From JBEIHX01 sp040381075 (GTDB lineage Bacteria > Pseudomonadota > Alphaproteobacteria > Caulobacterales > Aquidulcibacteraceae): 22,549 nt of DNA. Every line of letters starts with the position of its first letter. Positions within the stretch are counted from its first letter, which is position 1. The stretch spans positions 1 through 22,549 of the forward strand of contig JBEIHX010000046.1 in assembly GCA_040381075.1 (NCBI GenBank), given 5' to 3'. Under the pieces are notes generated by a model. The model made no database searches. It was not told the origin of the DNA and saw only the letters and a list, made by a program, of their open reading frames with translations. Below are positions 16,083 through 22,549 of this stretch, piece after piece. The position numbers and the translations under genes were made by a program.

Positions 16083-16176
16083 GGTCTCCTGGCCCCCCGG
16101 TCTGCTGGCCCCCCGGTCTGCTGGCCCCCCGGTCTGCTGGTCCCCCGGTCTGCTGGTCCCCCGGTCTGCTGGTCCC
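16083..16176 (+). repeat. 16-bp tandem repeat, six copies
   Basis: The unit is GGTCTGCTGGCCCCCC. The first copy has CTCC in place of CTGC, and the last three copies carry TCCCCC in place of CCCCCC. The final copy runs into five T at 16178-16182. The unit is not a multiple of three, so any reading frame through it rotates, which argues against coding. Confidence 0.9.
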
Positions 16177-16222
16177 CTTTTTCTGGCGCGCCAGCCGCCA
16201 GGGTCCGTTTCCTGAGTACTGG

Positions 16223-16258
16223 TTGTCTCAAGTCGCAGACTGACCATTAAGCAGACTG
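16223..16258 (+). promoter_or_regulatory. Direct repeat and possible promoter upstream of the receiver-like gene
   Basis: GCAGACTG occurs at 16235-16242 and 16251-16258, a period of 16 bases, with ACCATTAA between. TTGTCT at 16223-16228 could be a -35 box, with TTAAGC 18 bases on as a poor -10. It lies 60-100 bases before the gene start. Paired direct repeats here may be a regulator site. Confidence 0.3.
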
Positions 16259-16320
16259 CAACGCTGGGCCGATAGCGTGAAAGCCGTTCCACCCTCACTG
16301 GTGGTTCGAGGACCATCAAA

Positions 16321-16842
16321 ATGTCCGTGCCTGCGGCGCCCGTGATCGTCTACGCCTATACGCGTATCCCCGCCCTGAGGGGGGTCCTGCGGCTTGCGAT
16401 CAATGCGGACGCAGGCCAAGTGCAATTCCTGCGCGGCCCTGAGGCCTTTGTCGAGGAAGTGCTGCTGCTCAAGCCGTCCGCCGTCGTTCTGGAAATGAAC
16501 GAGATCGGCTTCGACATCGTGCGGGTGCTGCGCGACCCGGCTCTGTCGCCAGCGCCGCGCGTTCCGATGGTGGGAGTGACGGGAGAGCCGACGCGCGCCA
16601 CCGTCAACGCCGTCATCAATGCCGGCGTTAACGAACTGGTGACGCTGCCGCTCAGTTCACAGATTTTCAAGCGCCGGCTCCATGCGGCGATCCATCTGCA
16701 GCGCGACTTCATCGAAGTTCCAGAATACTTTGGTCCCTGCCGGCGACGCCGGGCCGATCCCGGACACAAGGGGCCCGAAAGGCGTGGTCAGGACCCAGAG
16801 CATCCGGCCTATGCGCCGCGGCTGCCGGCGGCGGGTCGCTGA
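16321..16842 (+). CDS. Degenerate response-regulator receiver protein with 'FGPxRRR' tail
   Basis: A 173-residue protein. Residues 7-125 fold-match a CheY-like receiver: alternating strands and helices, 'VPMVGVTGEPTRATVNAVINAGVNELVTLPLSSQIFKRRL'. Key residues are altered. The acidic pair after strand 1 is missing ('YAYTR'), the phosphoacceptor position after strand 3 is Glu58 ('VVLEMNE'), and the conserved Lys-Pro is Leu109-Pro110. The tail 'YFGPCRRRRADPGHKGPERR' (136-155) resembles the 'YFGPDRRR...GPERR' ending of a group of alphaproteobacterial receivers. It has no output domain. It is predicted to be a cytosolic, phosphorylation-independent signalling partner. GAGG sits 10 bases before ATG 16321. 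The gene is convergent with ubiD, 13 bases apart. The sensor or partner is unknown. Confidence 0.82.
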   Translation: MSVPAAPVIVYAYTRIPALRGVLRLAINADAGQVQFLRGPEAFVEEVLLLKPSAVVLEMNEIGFDIVRVLRDPALSPAPRVPMVGVTGEPTRATVNAVINAGVNELVTLPLSSQIFKRRLHAAIHLQRDFIEVPEYFGPCRRRRADPGHKGPERRGQDPEHPAYAPRLPAAGR

Positions 16843-16855
16843 GCACGGCGATCGC

Positions 16856-18382
16856 TTATTTCCAGATGGGTTTGCCATCACCGGGCAGGCCAAGACCGGC
16901 CCACTTCTCGGTCACCCGCTCAACGACCGCCGGGTCCATACGGATCTCTTCTCCCCACTCGCGGTGTGTCTCAGGGACCCATTTGTTGGTGGCGTCGAGG
17001 CCAACCTTTGATCCGAGACCGCTTTCTGGGCTTGCGAAGTCCAGATAGTCGATTGGGGTATTTTCAATCATGGTGATGTCGCGCGCCGGGTCCATGCGTG
17101 TCGAGATCGCCCACATCACATCCTTCCAGTCGCGCGCATTGATGTCATCGTCGATGACGATGATCCATTTTGTGTACATGAACTGGCGCAGGAAGCCCCA
17201 CACGCCCATCATCACGCGCTTGGCGTGGCCTGGATAGGCCTTCTTGATGCTCACGACAGCGATGCGATAGCTGCACCCTTCCGGCGGCAGCCAGAAGTCG
17301 GTGATTTCAGGGTATTGCTGTCGCAGGAGGGGGATAAACACTTCGTTGAGCGCTTCGCCGAGGACGGATGGCTCGTCGGGCGGCCGGCCGGTGAATGTGG
17401 ACAGGTAGATCGGGTCCTTGCGCATCGTGATGGCCGTCACGGTGAAGACGGGAAACCGCTCGACTGAATTATAGTAGCCGGTGTGGTCGCCATATGGCCC
17501 TTCGTCGCCATAGTCTTCCAGGCTGACGAGACCTTCGATGACAATCTCGGCATGGGCCGGCACTTCCAGCGGCACGGTGCGGCAGGGGGTGAGATCGAGC
17601 TTGCGACCGCGCATCAGGCCGGCGAACTGGTACTCCGACAGCGTATCGGGAACCGGCGTTACGGCGGCGAGGATCGTTCCTGGATCGGCGCCGATGACGG
17701 CCGCAGCTGGCAATGGTTCGCGGTTGGCCGACTTCCAGCGGCGGTGATGCTGCGCGCCGCCGCGGTGGGCGAGCCAACGCATCAGCGTGCGCTTCCTGTC
17801 CAGTTTCTGCATCCGGTAGATGCCCAGATTGTAATTGTCCTCGCGCCGGTCCGATGGGCCTTTGGTCACCACCAGCGGCCAGGTGATCAGCGGCGCCGGC
17901 TCCCCAGGCCAGCAGGTCTGGATGGGGAGGAGATCGAGATCAATGGCCTCACCCTCCAGGACAACCTCCTGGACTGGTGCGCGCGCCATCCGTCCCGGGC
18001 GCATGCTCATGACGGTTCTGGCCAGCGGCAGGAGGTCGAAGGCCTCCTTCAGGCCGCGCGGCGGATCGGGCTGGCGCAGGAAGGCGAGGAGTTCTCCGAC
18101 TTCGCGCAGGTCATGCGCCGTGCGCCGGTCCTTGCCATCCATGGTCACGCCCATCGCGACCCGCTCCACCGTGCCGAACAGATTGGTGAGCACGGGCATG
18201 CGCGCCTGGCCGCCGCTTTCGGTTATGACGTTCTGGAACAGCGCAGCCGGTCCCTGCGTCGCCAGGAGACGGGTCTGGATTTCCGTCATTTCCAACACGC
18301 TGGATACGGGCGCGCCTACGCGCACCAGTTTCTGTTCGGCTTCGAGGCGCCCGAGGAAGTCACGCAAGGATTGGTAGGCCAT
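16856..18382 (-). CDS. ubiD: UbiD family decarboxylase (4-hydroxy-3-polyprenylbenzoate decarboxylase)
   Basis: A 508-residue protein of full UbiD length. The prFMN-binding segment 'NYNLGIYRMQ' (183-192) is followed by 'RWLAHRGGAQHH' (202-213). The catalytic region has 'EIVIEGLVSLEDYGDEGPYGDHTGYY' (279-304), carrying the acidic residues of the UbiD Glu-Arg-Glu/Asp site. 'GRPPDEPSVLGEALNEVFIPLL', 'PGHAKRVMMGVWGF' and 'VIDDDINARDWKDVMWA' are typical of the C-terminal half. It removes the carboxyl group of the octaprenyl-type 4-hydroxybenzoate in ubiquinone synthesis, using prenylated FMN made by UbiX (not in the window). It is cytosolic and membrane-associated. ATG 18382 is supported by the normal 'YQSLRDFL' N-terminus. 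The 5' leader contains competing hairpins. It is monocistronic here. Confidence 0.95.
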   Translation of the reverse strand: MAYQSLRDFLGRLEAEQKLVRVGAPVSSVLEMTEIQTRLLATQGPAALFQNVITESGGQARMPVLTNLFGTVERVAMGVTMDGKDRRTAHDLREVGELLAFLRQPDPPRGLKEAFDLLPLARTVMSMRPGRMARAPVQEVVLEGEAIDLDLLPIQTCWPGEPAPLITWPLVVTKGPSDRREDNYNLGIYRMQKLDRKRTLMRWLAHRGGAQHHRRWKSANREPLPAAAVIGADPGTILAAVTPVPDTLSEYQFAGLMRGRKLDLTPCRTVPLEVPAHAEIVIEGLVSLEDYGDEGPYGDHTGYYNSVERFPVFTVTAITMRKDPIYLSTFTGRPPDEPSVLGEALNEVFIPLLRQQYPEITDFWLPPEGCSYRIAVVSIKKAYPGHAKRVMMGVWGFLRQFMYTKWIIVIDDDINARDWKDVMWAISTRMDPARDITMIENTPIDYLDFASPESGLGSKVGLDATNKWVPETHREWGEEIRMDPAVVERVTEKWAGLGLPGDGKPIWK

Positions 18383-18404
18383 GGCGCAGACTTAGACTGC
18401 GACA

Positions 18405-18449
18405 GCCCGCAGGGCGAGCCCTGCGAGATAGCCCTGCTGCGCTGCGGGC
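18405..18449 (-). promoter_or_regulatory. Competing hairpins in the ubiD 5' region
   Basis: CGCAGGG (18408-18414) and CCCTGCG (18419-18425) form a 7-bp stem with a 4-base loop. Alternatively GCCCGCAG (18405-18412) pairs perfectly with CTGCGGGC (18442-18449). The two left arms overlap, so the structures exclude each other. It lies 23-67 bases upstream of the ubiD start on its transcribed side; function unknown. Confidence 0.3.
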
Positions 18450-18584
18450 GGCTTGACCATGGGGCGCTGGCTGGCGTGAGTGGTCGCGCGAGGGAGGGGC
18501 GGCGGCCTTGGTTTCGCCTGCCTGGCGGCCTAGACGGTCGTTGGCGCGCGGTCCGGCGGGTCCGCATGGAACGAGGGGGAGCTG

Positions 18585-19031
18585 ATGGACCGGACTTTGG
18601 GAACGATGGGCGGAGTTGTCGCGGCGCTGTTTCTGGCGGCCTGCACGGCGGCCCCCGCACCGGCCGGCGCCGGTCCCGGGAGCTCTGGATCCGGCGTTGG
18701 CGGCGCTGCCTCGCCCGCCCCGGCGTCCGGCCCGCCTGCGCCAGTCCGCGGCGTGACCTTCAGCGATGCTGCGGGTCCCGGTGCAACGGGGTCAGAGGTG
18801 TTGGACGGCGGCGTGCTGGTGACCGCGCCGCCGCCCCAGGCCTGCCCAAAGGACGCCTATGCCGGTCTCGTGGGTCAGACCGAGGCGCGCGCGCGCACTG
18901 CGCTGCAGGGGCTCGCGACGCCGGTGAGATTCGTCTGCTGGAACTGTCAGATCACCCAGGACTTCAGTGCGGCGCGTCTGAACGTGGTGCTTGATCGGGC
19001 TGGCCTGGTCGACAGTCTGTCCTGCGGCTGA
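18585..19031 (+). CDS. Lipoprotein with peptidase inhibitor I78 domain
   Basis: A 148-residue protein. Residues 1-19 are a lipoprotein signal with lipobox L-A-A-C (Cys20). Residues 21-86 are an Ala/Pro/Gly-rich, probably flexible tether. Residues 87-148 match the I78 peptidase-inhibitor family: a Cys at the start, 'AYAGLVGQTEARARTAL', 'VRFVCWNCQITQDFSAARLNVVLDRAGLVDSLSCG', ending in the family's 'CG'. Cys87 and Cys147 are the usual pair; Cys118 and Cys121 (C-W-N-C) are extra and sit where the family normally has a short inhibitory loop. It is presumably anchored in the periplasm and may protect against proteases; the target is unknown. G-rich GGGGGAG lies five bases before ATG 18585, a strong ribosome site. 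Confidence 0.87.
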   Translation: MDRTLGTMGGVVAALFLAACTAAPAPAGAGPGSSGSGVGGAASPAPASGPPAPVRGVTFSDAAGPGATGSEVLDGGVLVTAPPPQACPKDAYAGLVGQTEARARTALQGLATPVRFVCWNCQITQDFSAARLNVVLDRAGLVDSLSCG

Positions 19032-19082
19032 GCGTCCGGCGTCGACGCCTGGACCTTGCTGCAACCGCCCCGCGACCCAGAA

Positions 19083-19172
19083 CGCCCATCACGCCCATTA
19101 CGCCCATCACGCCCAGCATGCCCAGGATGCCCAGCATGCCCAGCATGCCCAGGATGCCCAGCATGCCCGGCA
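19083..19172 (+). repeat. 9-bp tandem repeat, ten copies
   Basis: The unit is CGCCCATCA, shifting to TGCCCAGCA/TGCCCAGGA in later copies. The unit is a multiple of three, so frames stay open on both strands (minus-strand product rich in M-L-G/V-M-G). It lies between the 3' ends of convergent genes. No start site or homology supports a protein, and no spacers are present. Confidence 0.9.
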
Positions 19173-19279
19173 TCCCCCCCTGCGGCCGCGCAGGCTGGTG
19201 AAAGAAACCGCGGCGCCTGGCCTGGCGGATGCGCGCGTGGGGGCGGATTGGCGGCTCGGTTTGCCTGACGCCGCGCCCC

Positions 19280-20401
19280 TTACCCGGCCCTGGTGACGAA
19301 CACGGAGCCTGCGGAATATCCCGCCCCAAAGCTGCAGATCAGACCGGTATCGCCTGGCGAGAGATCCTGCGAGTGTTTGTGAAAGGCGATGATGGAGCCG
19401 GCCGAGGACGTGTTGGCGTAGGTGTCGAGCACGGTGGGGCTCTCATCTTCGCTGGCCGGGTGGCCGAGCACGCGCTCGGCGATCAGACGGTTCATGTTCG
19501 CGTTGGCCTGATGCAGCCAAAGCCGGCGCAGGTCGCCGCGTGCGATTCCCAAGTCAGCCATGTGGGCGATGATCATGTCCGCCACCATCGGGACGACTTC
19601 CTTGAACACCTTGCGGCCTTCCTGGACGAACAGTTTGTCAGCTGCTCCCGCGCTCAGCGGCGCGGTGCGGTTCAGGAAGCCAAAATTGTTCCGGATGTTG
19701 TTGGAGAACCTGGTCTTCAGCCTGGCCCCGCGGATCCGCCAATGGCCGTTCGGGGCGCGATCGGCGCGCTCGATCAGGATGGCTGTCGCCACGTCGCCGA
19801 AAATGAAATGGCTGTCGCGGTCGCGCCAGTTCAGGTGCCCTGAGCAGATTTCGGGGTTCACCACCAGCACGCTGCGGGCGTTGCCGGAGCGGACGAAATC
19901 AGCCGCGGTCTGAATGGCGAAGGTGGCTGAGGAGCAGGCCACATTCATGTCGAAGCCGAAGCCTTCGATGCCCAGTGCATCCTGGACTTCGATCGCCATG
20001 GCGGGATAGGCGCGCTGCATGTTGGAGGCGGCGCATAACACCGCATCCACCTCCCTTGGCTCGCGTCCCGCGGCTGCGAGCGCGTCGCGCGCCGCCGCCA
20101 CGCCGATCTCAGCGAGAATGGATATCTGCTCATTCGGTCGTTCGGGCAGGCGCGGGCACATCACCTCGGGGTCCAGGATGGAGTCTTTTTCCACCACAAA
20201 GCGCGCCTTTATTCCCGAGGCCTTCTCAATGAACTCCACCGAGGAGGGTTGCAGGGCGGTCATGCTTCCGGCGGCGATGGCCTCGGCGTGGTGTGCATTG
20301 TGGTTCGCGACGTAGGCGTTGAACGCCTCGACAAGCTCGGCGTTCGTGATTGCGTGCGGCGGGGTGTAAAGGCCAGTGGCGGTGATGACGGCTTCGGTCA
20401 T
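19280..20401 (-). CDS. Beta-ketoacyl-ACP synthase III family protein (FabH-like)
   Basis: A 373-residue protein from ATG 20401 ('MTEAVITATGLYTPP'), behind AAGGA. It has a thiolase fold with the KAS III triad: Cys156 in 'NVACSSATF', His297 in 'LWLHQANANMN' and Asn330 in 'TYANTSSAGS'. The C-terminal 'GLICSFGAGYSAGSVFVTRAG' is the usual glycine-rich ending. It condenses an acyl-CoA starter with malonyl-ACP to start fatty acid or related chain synthesis in the cytosol. It is longer than classical FabH (about 320 residues), with an insertion after residue 25 ('FNAYVANHNAHHAEAIAAG') that belongs to a separate COG0332 subgroup, so the housekeeping FabH may lie elsewhere. It lies 82 bases downstream of tag on the same strand and may share its transcript. 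Confidence 0.9.
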   Translation of the reverse strand: MTEAVITATGLYTPPHAITNAELVEAFNAYVANHNAHHAEAIAAGSMTALQPSSVEFIEKASGIKARFVVEKDSILDPEVMCPRLPERPNEQISILAEIGVAAARDALAAAGREPREVDAVLCAASNMQRAYPAMAIEVQDALGIEGFGFDMNVACSSATFAIQTAADFVRSGNARSVLVVNPEICSGHLNWRDRDSHFIFGDVATAILIERADRAPNGHWRIRGARLKTRFSNNIRNNFGFLNRTAPLSAGAADKLFVQEGRKVFKEVVPMVADMIIAHMADLGIARGDLRRLWLHQANANMNRLIAERVLGHPASEDESPTVLDTYANTSSAGSIIAFHKHSQDLSPGDTGLICSFGAGYSAGSVFVTRAG

Positions 20402-20483
20402 GGCGTCTGGCTTCCTTAAACGAGACTCTCTCTTCAAGGTTCATACGCAAAACCCCGGCAAGCGTCGATGGGGCGCGGGTCCA

Positions 20484-21071
20484 TCAGTCGCCGAGCGCGC
20501 GCACAGGTTCGTGACGCCAGCAGCCCTGCTCATGATCGTTCACCATGCCCACGGCCTGCATGAAGGCGTAGACGATGGTTGGCCCGCAAAACATGAACCC
20601 CCGTCGCTTGAGGTCCCTGGCGATGGCGGTGGACAGGTCGGTGCTGGTTGGCGCATCGCGGGAGTGACGCCATGTGTTCTGGATCGGACGCCCGTCGACG
20701 AAGTTCCACAGGTAGGCGCTGAAATCCTCCCCACGCTCGCGCATGGCCAAGAAGGTCCTTGCCCCGGCGACGGCCGCCGTGATCTTGGCGCGTGATCGGA
20801 TGATCCTTGCATCGGCCAGAAGGCGGGCGATGTCTTCGTCCGCGTAGCGTGCGACCCTTTCGGGATCAAAGCCATCAAATGCCGCCCGCAACGCATCGCG
20901 CTTGCGCAGGACAGTGATCCACGCAAGGCCTGCCTGAAAGCCGTCCAGCATCAGCTTTTCGTAGAGCGCGCGCGAATCACGCTCGGGCACGCCCCATTCA
21001 AGGTCGTGATAGGCGTGATAAAGCGTGTCGCCTGCGCCCACCCAGCTGCAGGTCGGCTTGTCGAACGCCAT
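20484..21071 (-). CDS. tag: DNA-3-methyladenine glycosylase I
   Basis: A 195-residue protein, colinear with E. coli Tag. It excises 3-methyladenine from alkylated DNA. Zinc-ligand positions are kept: Cys8 ('CSWVG'), His22 ('YHDLEWG'), His180 and Cys184 ('VNDHEQGC'). 'FQAGLAWITVLRKRDALRAAF' is the HhH-region signature, 'ARIIRSRAKI' and 'PTSTDLSTAIARDLKRRGFMFCGPTIVYAFMQAVGMVNDH' are typical of the family. The residue equivalent to the active-site Glu38 of E. coli Tag is Asp43 here (a conservative change). Its ATG (21071) directly follows the TAG stop of the VOC lipoprotein gene (21074-21072), so they are translationally coupled. It is cytosolic. Confidence 0.96.
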   Translation of the reverse strand: MAFDKPTCSWVGAGDTLYHAYHDLEWGVPERDSRALYEKLMLDGFQAGLAWITVLRKRDALRAAFDGFDPERVARYADEDIARLLADARIIRSRAKITAAVAGARTFLAMRERGEDFSAYLWNFVDGRPIQNTWRHSRDAPTSTDLSTAIARDLKRRGFMFCGPTIVYAFMQAVGMVNDHEQGCWRHEPVRALGD

Positions 21072-21653
21072 CTAGTTGCGGTCCTGTGGCGCGGGGGTGG
21101 GAAACTCGTACAGCACGATCAGGTGGCCATCCCAATCCAGAAAGGCCTGTTCCACGCCAACGCCCTGGGTTTGCGACACCAGCGGATGGGACGGGATGAC
21201 GGTCAGGCCCTCTGCGCTGACTGCAGCAATGATCTCGCCCAGCCGGCCGTTCGCGTTAATGACGGCCGCCGCGACGCGCGGAGACTGGTTGACGACGACG
21301 GGCTGGCCCTGGATCTGGGCCAGCGCAAGCGTGCGCTGCTGAAACGGGCCGGCGGACACCATCGCGTACTGGATGCTTGCGGCGCGGTCGATGTTGAAGA
21401 CGGGATAGGAATAGCTGTCCGGACTGGAGGGCGGATTGACGCTCACCTCGAAGCCCATGATGTCGCGCCACAGGCGAACAGCCCTCGGCAGATCCGAGAC
21501 CATGATGGTCATCCGTTTGAACGTGGGCCCCGCCCACGGACCCGCCTGCTCTGCGGCTGGGCCCGCGGGCGCAGGCGGGGTCGCTGCGGGGGTGTTTGAC
21601 ATGCAGCCGCCCGTGCATGCGGCGACTGCCAGGCACGCCAGTATCCGACGCAT
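21072..21653 (-). CDS. Lipoprotein with glyoxalase/VOC-type domain
   Basis: A 193-residue protein. The N-terminus has a lipoprotein signal; the lipobox V-A-A-C points to Cys13 (Cys17 in T-G-G-C is a poorer alternative). Residues 18-42 are an Ala/Pro tether. Residues 43-185 read as a vicinal-oxygen-chelate fold: 'FKRMTIMVSDLPRAVRLWRDIMGFEV', then 'GVEQAFLDWDGHLIVLYEF'. The His usually found on the first strand is absent ('RMTIMV'), although a Glu on the last strand (LYEF) is present, so metal chemistry is doubtful. It is predicted to be periplasmic and membrane-anchored, which is unusual for a VOC protein. It begins 12 bases after ygfZ and abuts tag, so it is in one operon with both. The substrate or ligand is unknown. 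Confidence 0.85.
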   Translation of the reverse strand: MRRILACLAVAACTGGCMSNTPAATPPAPAGPAAEQAGPWAGPTFKRMTIMVSDLPRAVRLWRDIMGFEVSVNPPSSPDSYSYPVFNIDRAASIQYAMVSAGPFQQRTLALAQIQGQPVVVNQSPRVAAAVINANGRLGEIIAAVSAEGLTVIPSHPLVSQTQGVGVEQAFLDWDGHLIVLYEFPTPAPQDRN

Positions 21654-21665
21654 CGGCTCCTCCTG

Positions 21666-22535
21666 TCAGGGAGTTGCAGCGTAGACCGTTTCGCTGGCGT
21701 CCATCCAGGGGCATGGCGCCAGTTGGACCGGATGGCCCTGCGCGCTCAGCGGCCGGCTGCCGGCTGCTGCATCCGCCAATCGGTCCAGTCGAACGATGGC
21801 CGGCGCGAAGCCGTCCACCGGAACGCCCATGGCGGCGATTTCCTGATCGTCGGCAAGGACGGCGGCATGGGCGGACGCGCCCGTGGCCGCCACCATGGGC
21901 CGGCGCCGGACTCCGCCCTTGCGCTTCATTCGGCTGGCGACTTCCTGGCCAATGAAGCAGCCTTTGCGGTAGTCCACCCCGTTCAGCAGGTCGAACCCCA
22001 CATCGGTCGGCCAGACGGTGTCGGGTTGGTAGTCGATCCCGATCTCAGCCACGCCGACCCGGGCCCGCCGCGCATGATAGGCCTGGAGCTCCAGAAGATC
22101 GTCCGCGGTGAGGGCGGCTGCGAGTTCAGCGCCGTCGCGCGCGAACATCCGCCGGCCCAGCAGCGGCGTGCGCGGGTCGTCGGCGAGATCATCGACGCCG
22201 GTCTGAGGCGCGTCGCCCTCCAGGATCTGGGCCACTGCAGCGCCCGGCTGCGGCGTTATCTCCACCTTCGCGCGCAGACGGTAGAGGCTGAGCCGGCGCA
22301 TCAGCTCGTCAGCCAGTCCGCCCGCTACGTCTGCGTAAAGGGTGTCCGGCGTCGGGGCCCATAGGACAAAGTCTGCGAGCACTTTGCCCTGCGGGGACAG
22401 CAACGCGCAGAAGGCCGGCGCGCCCGGGCGCGCCGGAGTGGTGGTCTGGGTGACGATGGCGGTCAGCCACCCGGCGGTCTCGGCGCCGCGCCACCGGATC
22501 ACGGCGCGGGCCGTCAACATCCCGGCGTGGCGCAT
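21666..22535 (-). CDS. ygfZ: Folate-binding protein YgfZ (CAF17/IBA57 family)
   Basis: A 289-residue protein. The diagnostic 'KGCFIGQE' (191-198, family K-G-C-Y/F-x-G-Q-E) is present and is followed by 'VASRMKRKGGVRRR'. The N-terminal half has the GcvT-like 'FCALLSPQGKVLADFVLW' and 'LSLYRLRAKVEI' strands. The protein uses tetrahydrofolate to support assembly or repair of [4Fe-4S] clusters in enzymes such as MiaB; it lacks the glycine-cleavage partner context. It is cytosolic. GGGGGAG lies 7 bases before ATG 22535, close to the window edge. It is the first visible gene of the minus-strand operon ygfZ - VOC lipoprotein - tag. Confidence 0.94.
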   Translation of the reverse strand: MRHAGMLTARAVIRWRGAETAGWLTAIVTQTTTPARPGAPAFCALLSPQGKVLADFVLWAPTPDTLYADVAGGLADELMRRLSLYRLRAKVEITPQPGAAVAQILEGDAPQTGVDDLADDPRTPLLGRRMFARDGAELAAALTADDLLELQAYHARRARVGVAEIGIDYQPDTVWPTDVGFDLLNGVDYRKGCFIGQEVASRMKRKGGVRRRPMVAATGASAHAAVLADDQEIAAMGVPVDGFAPAIVRLDRLADAAAGSRPLSAQGHPVQLAPCPWMDASETVYAATP

Positions 22536-22549
22536 TGCAGGTCTCCCCC

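Larger units (their letters stand above)
15842..16320. other. Gene-free region between the permease and the receiver-like gene
   Basis: It contains the 16-bp tandem repeat at 16083-16176 and, nearer the next gene, a direct repeat with a possible promoter. Open frames through the repeat give Pro/Leu/Ser-rich products of no family and are not regarded as genes. CCTGCCC (from 15868) and GGGCAGG (ending 15898) could pair over an 18-base loop after the permease; this is weak as a terminator. Confidence 0.5.

Noticed and set aside
16163..16182. Rho-independent terminator ending in TTTTT
   Set aside because: The repeat unit upstream of the T run is not self-complementary, so no stem forms directly before it.
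17483..18994. 503-residue plus-strand ORF opposite ubiD
   Set aside because: It is antisense to strongly conserved UbiD motifs and runs into the I78 lipoprotein gene in a different frame. It is a high-GC shadow frame.
18964..19329. Minus-strand ORF with M-L-G/V-M-G repeats
   Set aside because: It is produced by translation of the 9-bp repeat and overlaps the I78 and ketosynthase genes, with no start signal.

Overview
The window looks like the chromosome of a GC-rich alphaproteobacterium, most likely of the Hyphomonadaceae/Caulobacterales type. This is inferred from gene content and order (PmbA - inositol-monophosphatase family - DUF4170 - MsbA-like ABC transporter in one tight operon; ygfZ, tag, ubiD, leuA; REDY-like HapK next to an SDR). 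It is not a database placement. From about position 750 onward the DNA is uniformly GC-rich housekeeping and secondary-metabolism sequence. The first ~740 bases are visibly richer in A/T.

Layout. (1) 1-799: the N-terminal 203 residues of a tyrosine integrase run off the left edge on the minus strand. Next comes the 3' part of a tRNA-Val(TAC) gene (747-799, with CCA) that lacks a normal 5' half. This is what the right end of an integrated element in a tRNA gene looks like, so an island probably lies to the left. (2) 1122-2916: a class 3 lipase with an N-terminal coiled coil, convergent with a small secreted protein. (3) 3262-7202: a divergent cluster. A SAM methyltransferase with a long N-terminal extension and a small coiled-coil protein face left; a HapK-like protein, an SDR oxidoreductase and a TVP38/TMEM64 membrane protein face right. 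A promoter with a dyad lies between the two arms. (4) 7203-9342: leuA behind a 574-base leader. The leader holds a promoter, a perfect 16-bp palindrome, an 18-bp tandem repeat that reads as a Leu-rich small ORF, and mutually exclusive hairpins. (5) 9694-13872: the minus-strand operon pmbA - phosphatase - DUF4170 - ABC exporter, with overlapping genes. (6) 14273-15841: an APC-family amino acid permease. (7) 16321-18382: a degenerate receiver protein convergent with ubiD. (8) 18585-19031: an I78-type inhibitor lipoprotein. (9) 19280-22535: ygfZ - VOC lipoprotein - tag - ketoacyl synthase III, all on the minus strand.

The intergenic regions are unusually rich in short tandem repeats (18-bp, ~13-bp G-rich, 16-bp and 9-bp units). 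I see no CRISPR, insertion sequence or defence system. The most interesting candidates are the putative leucine-responsive leader of leuA, the uncharacterised methyltransferase/coiled-coil/HapK/SDR cluster with its shared control region, and the integrase/tRNA boundary.
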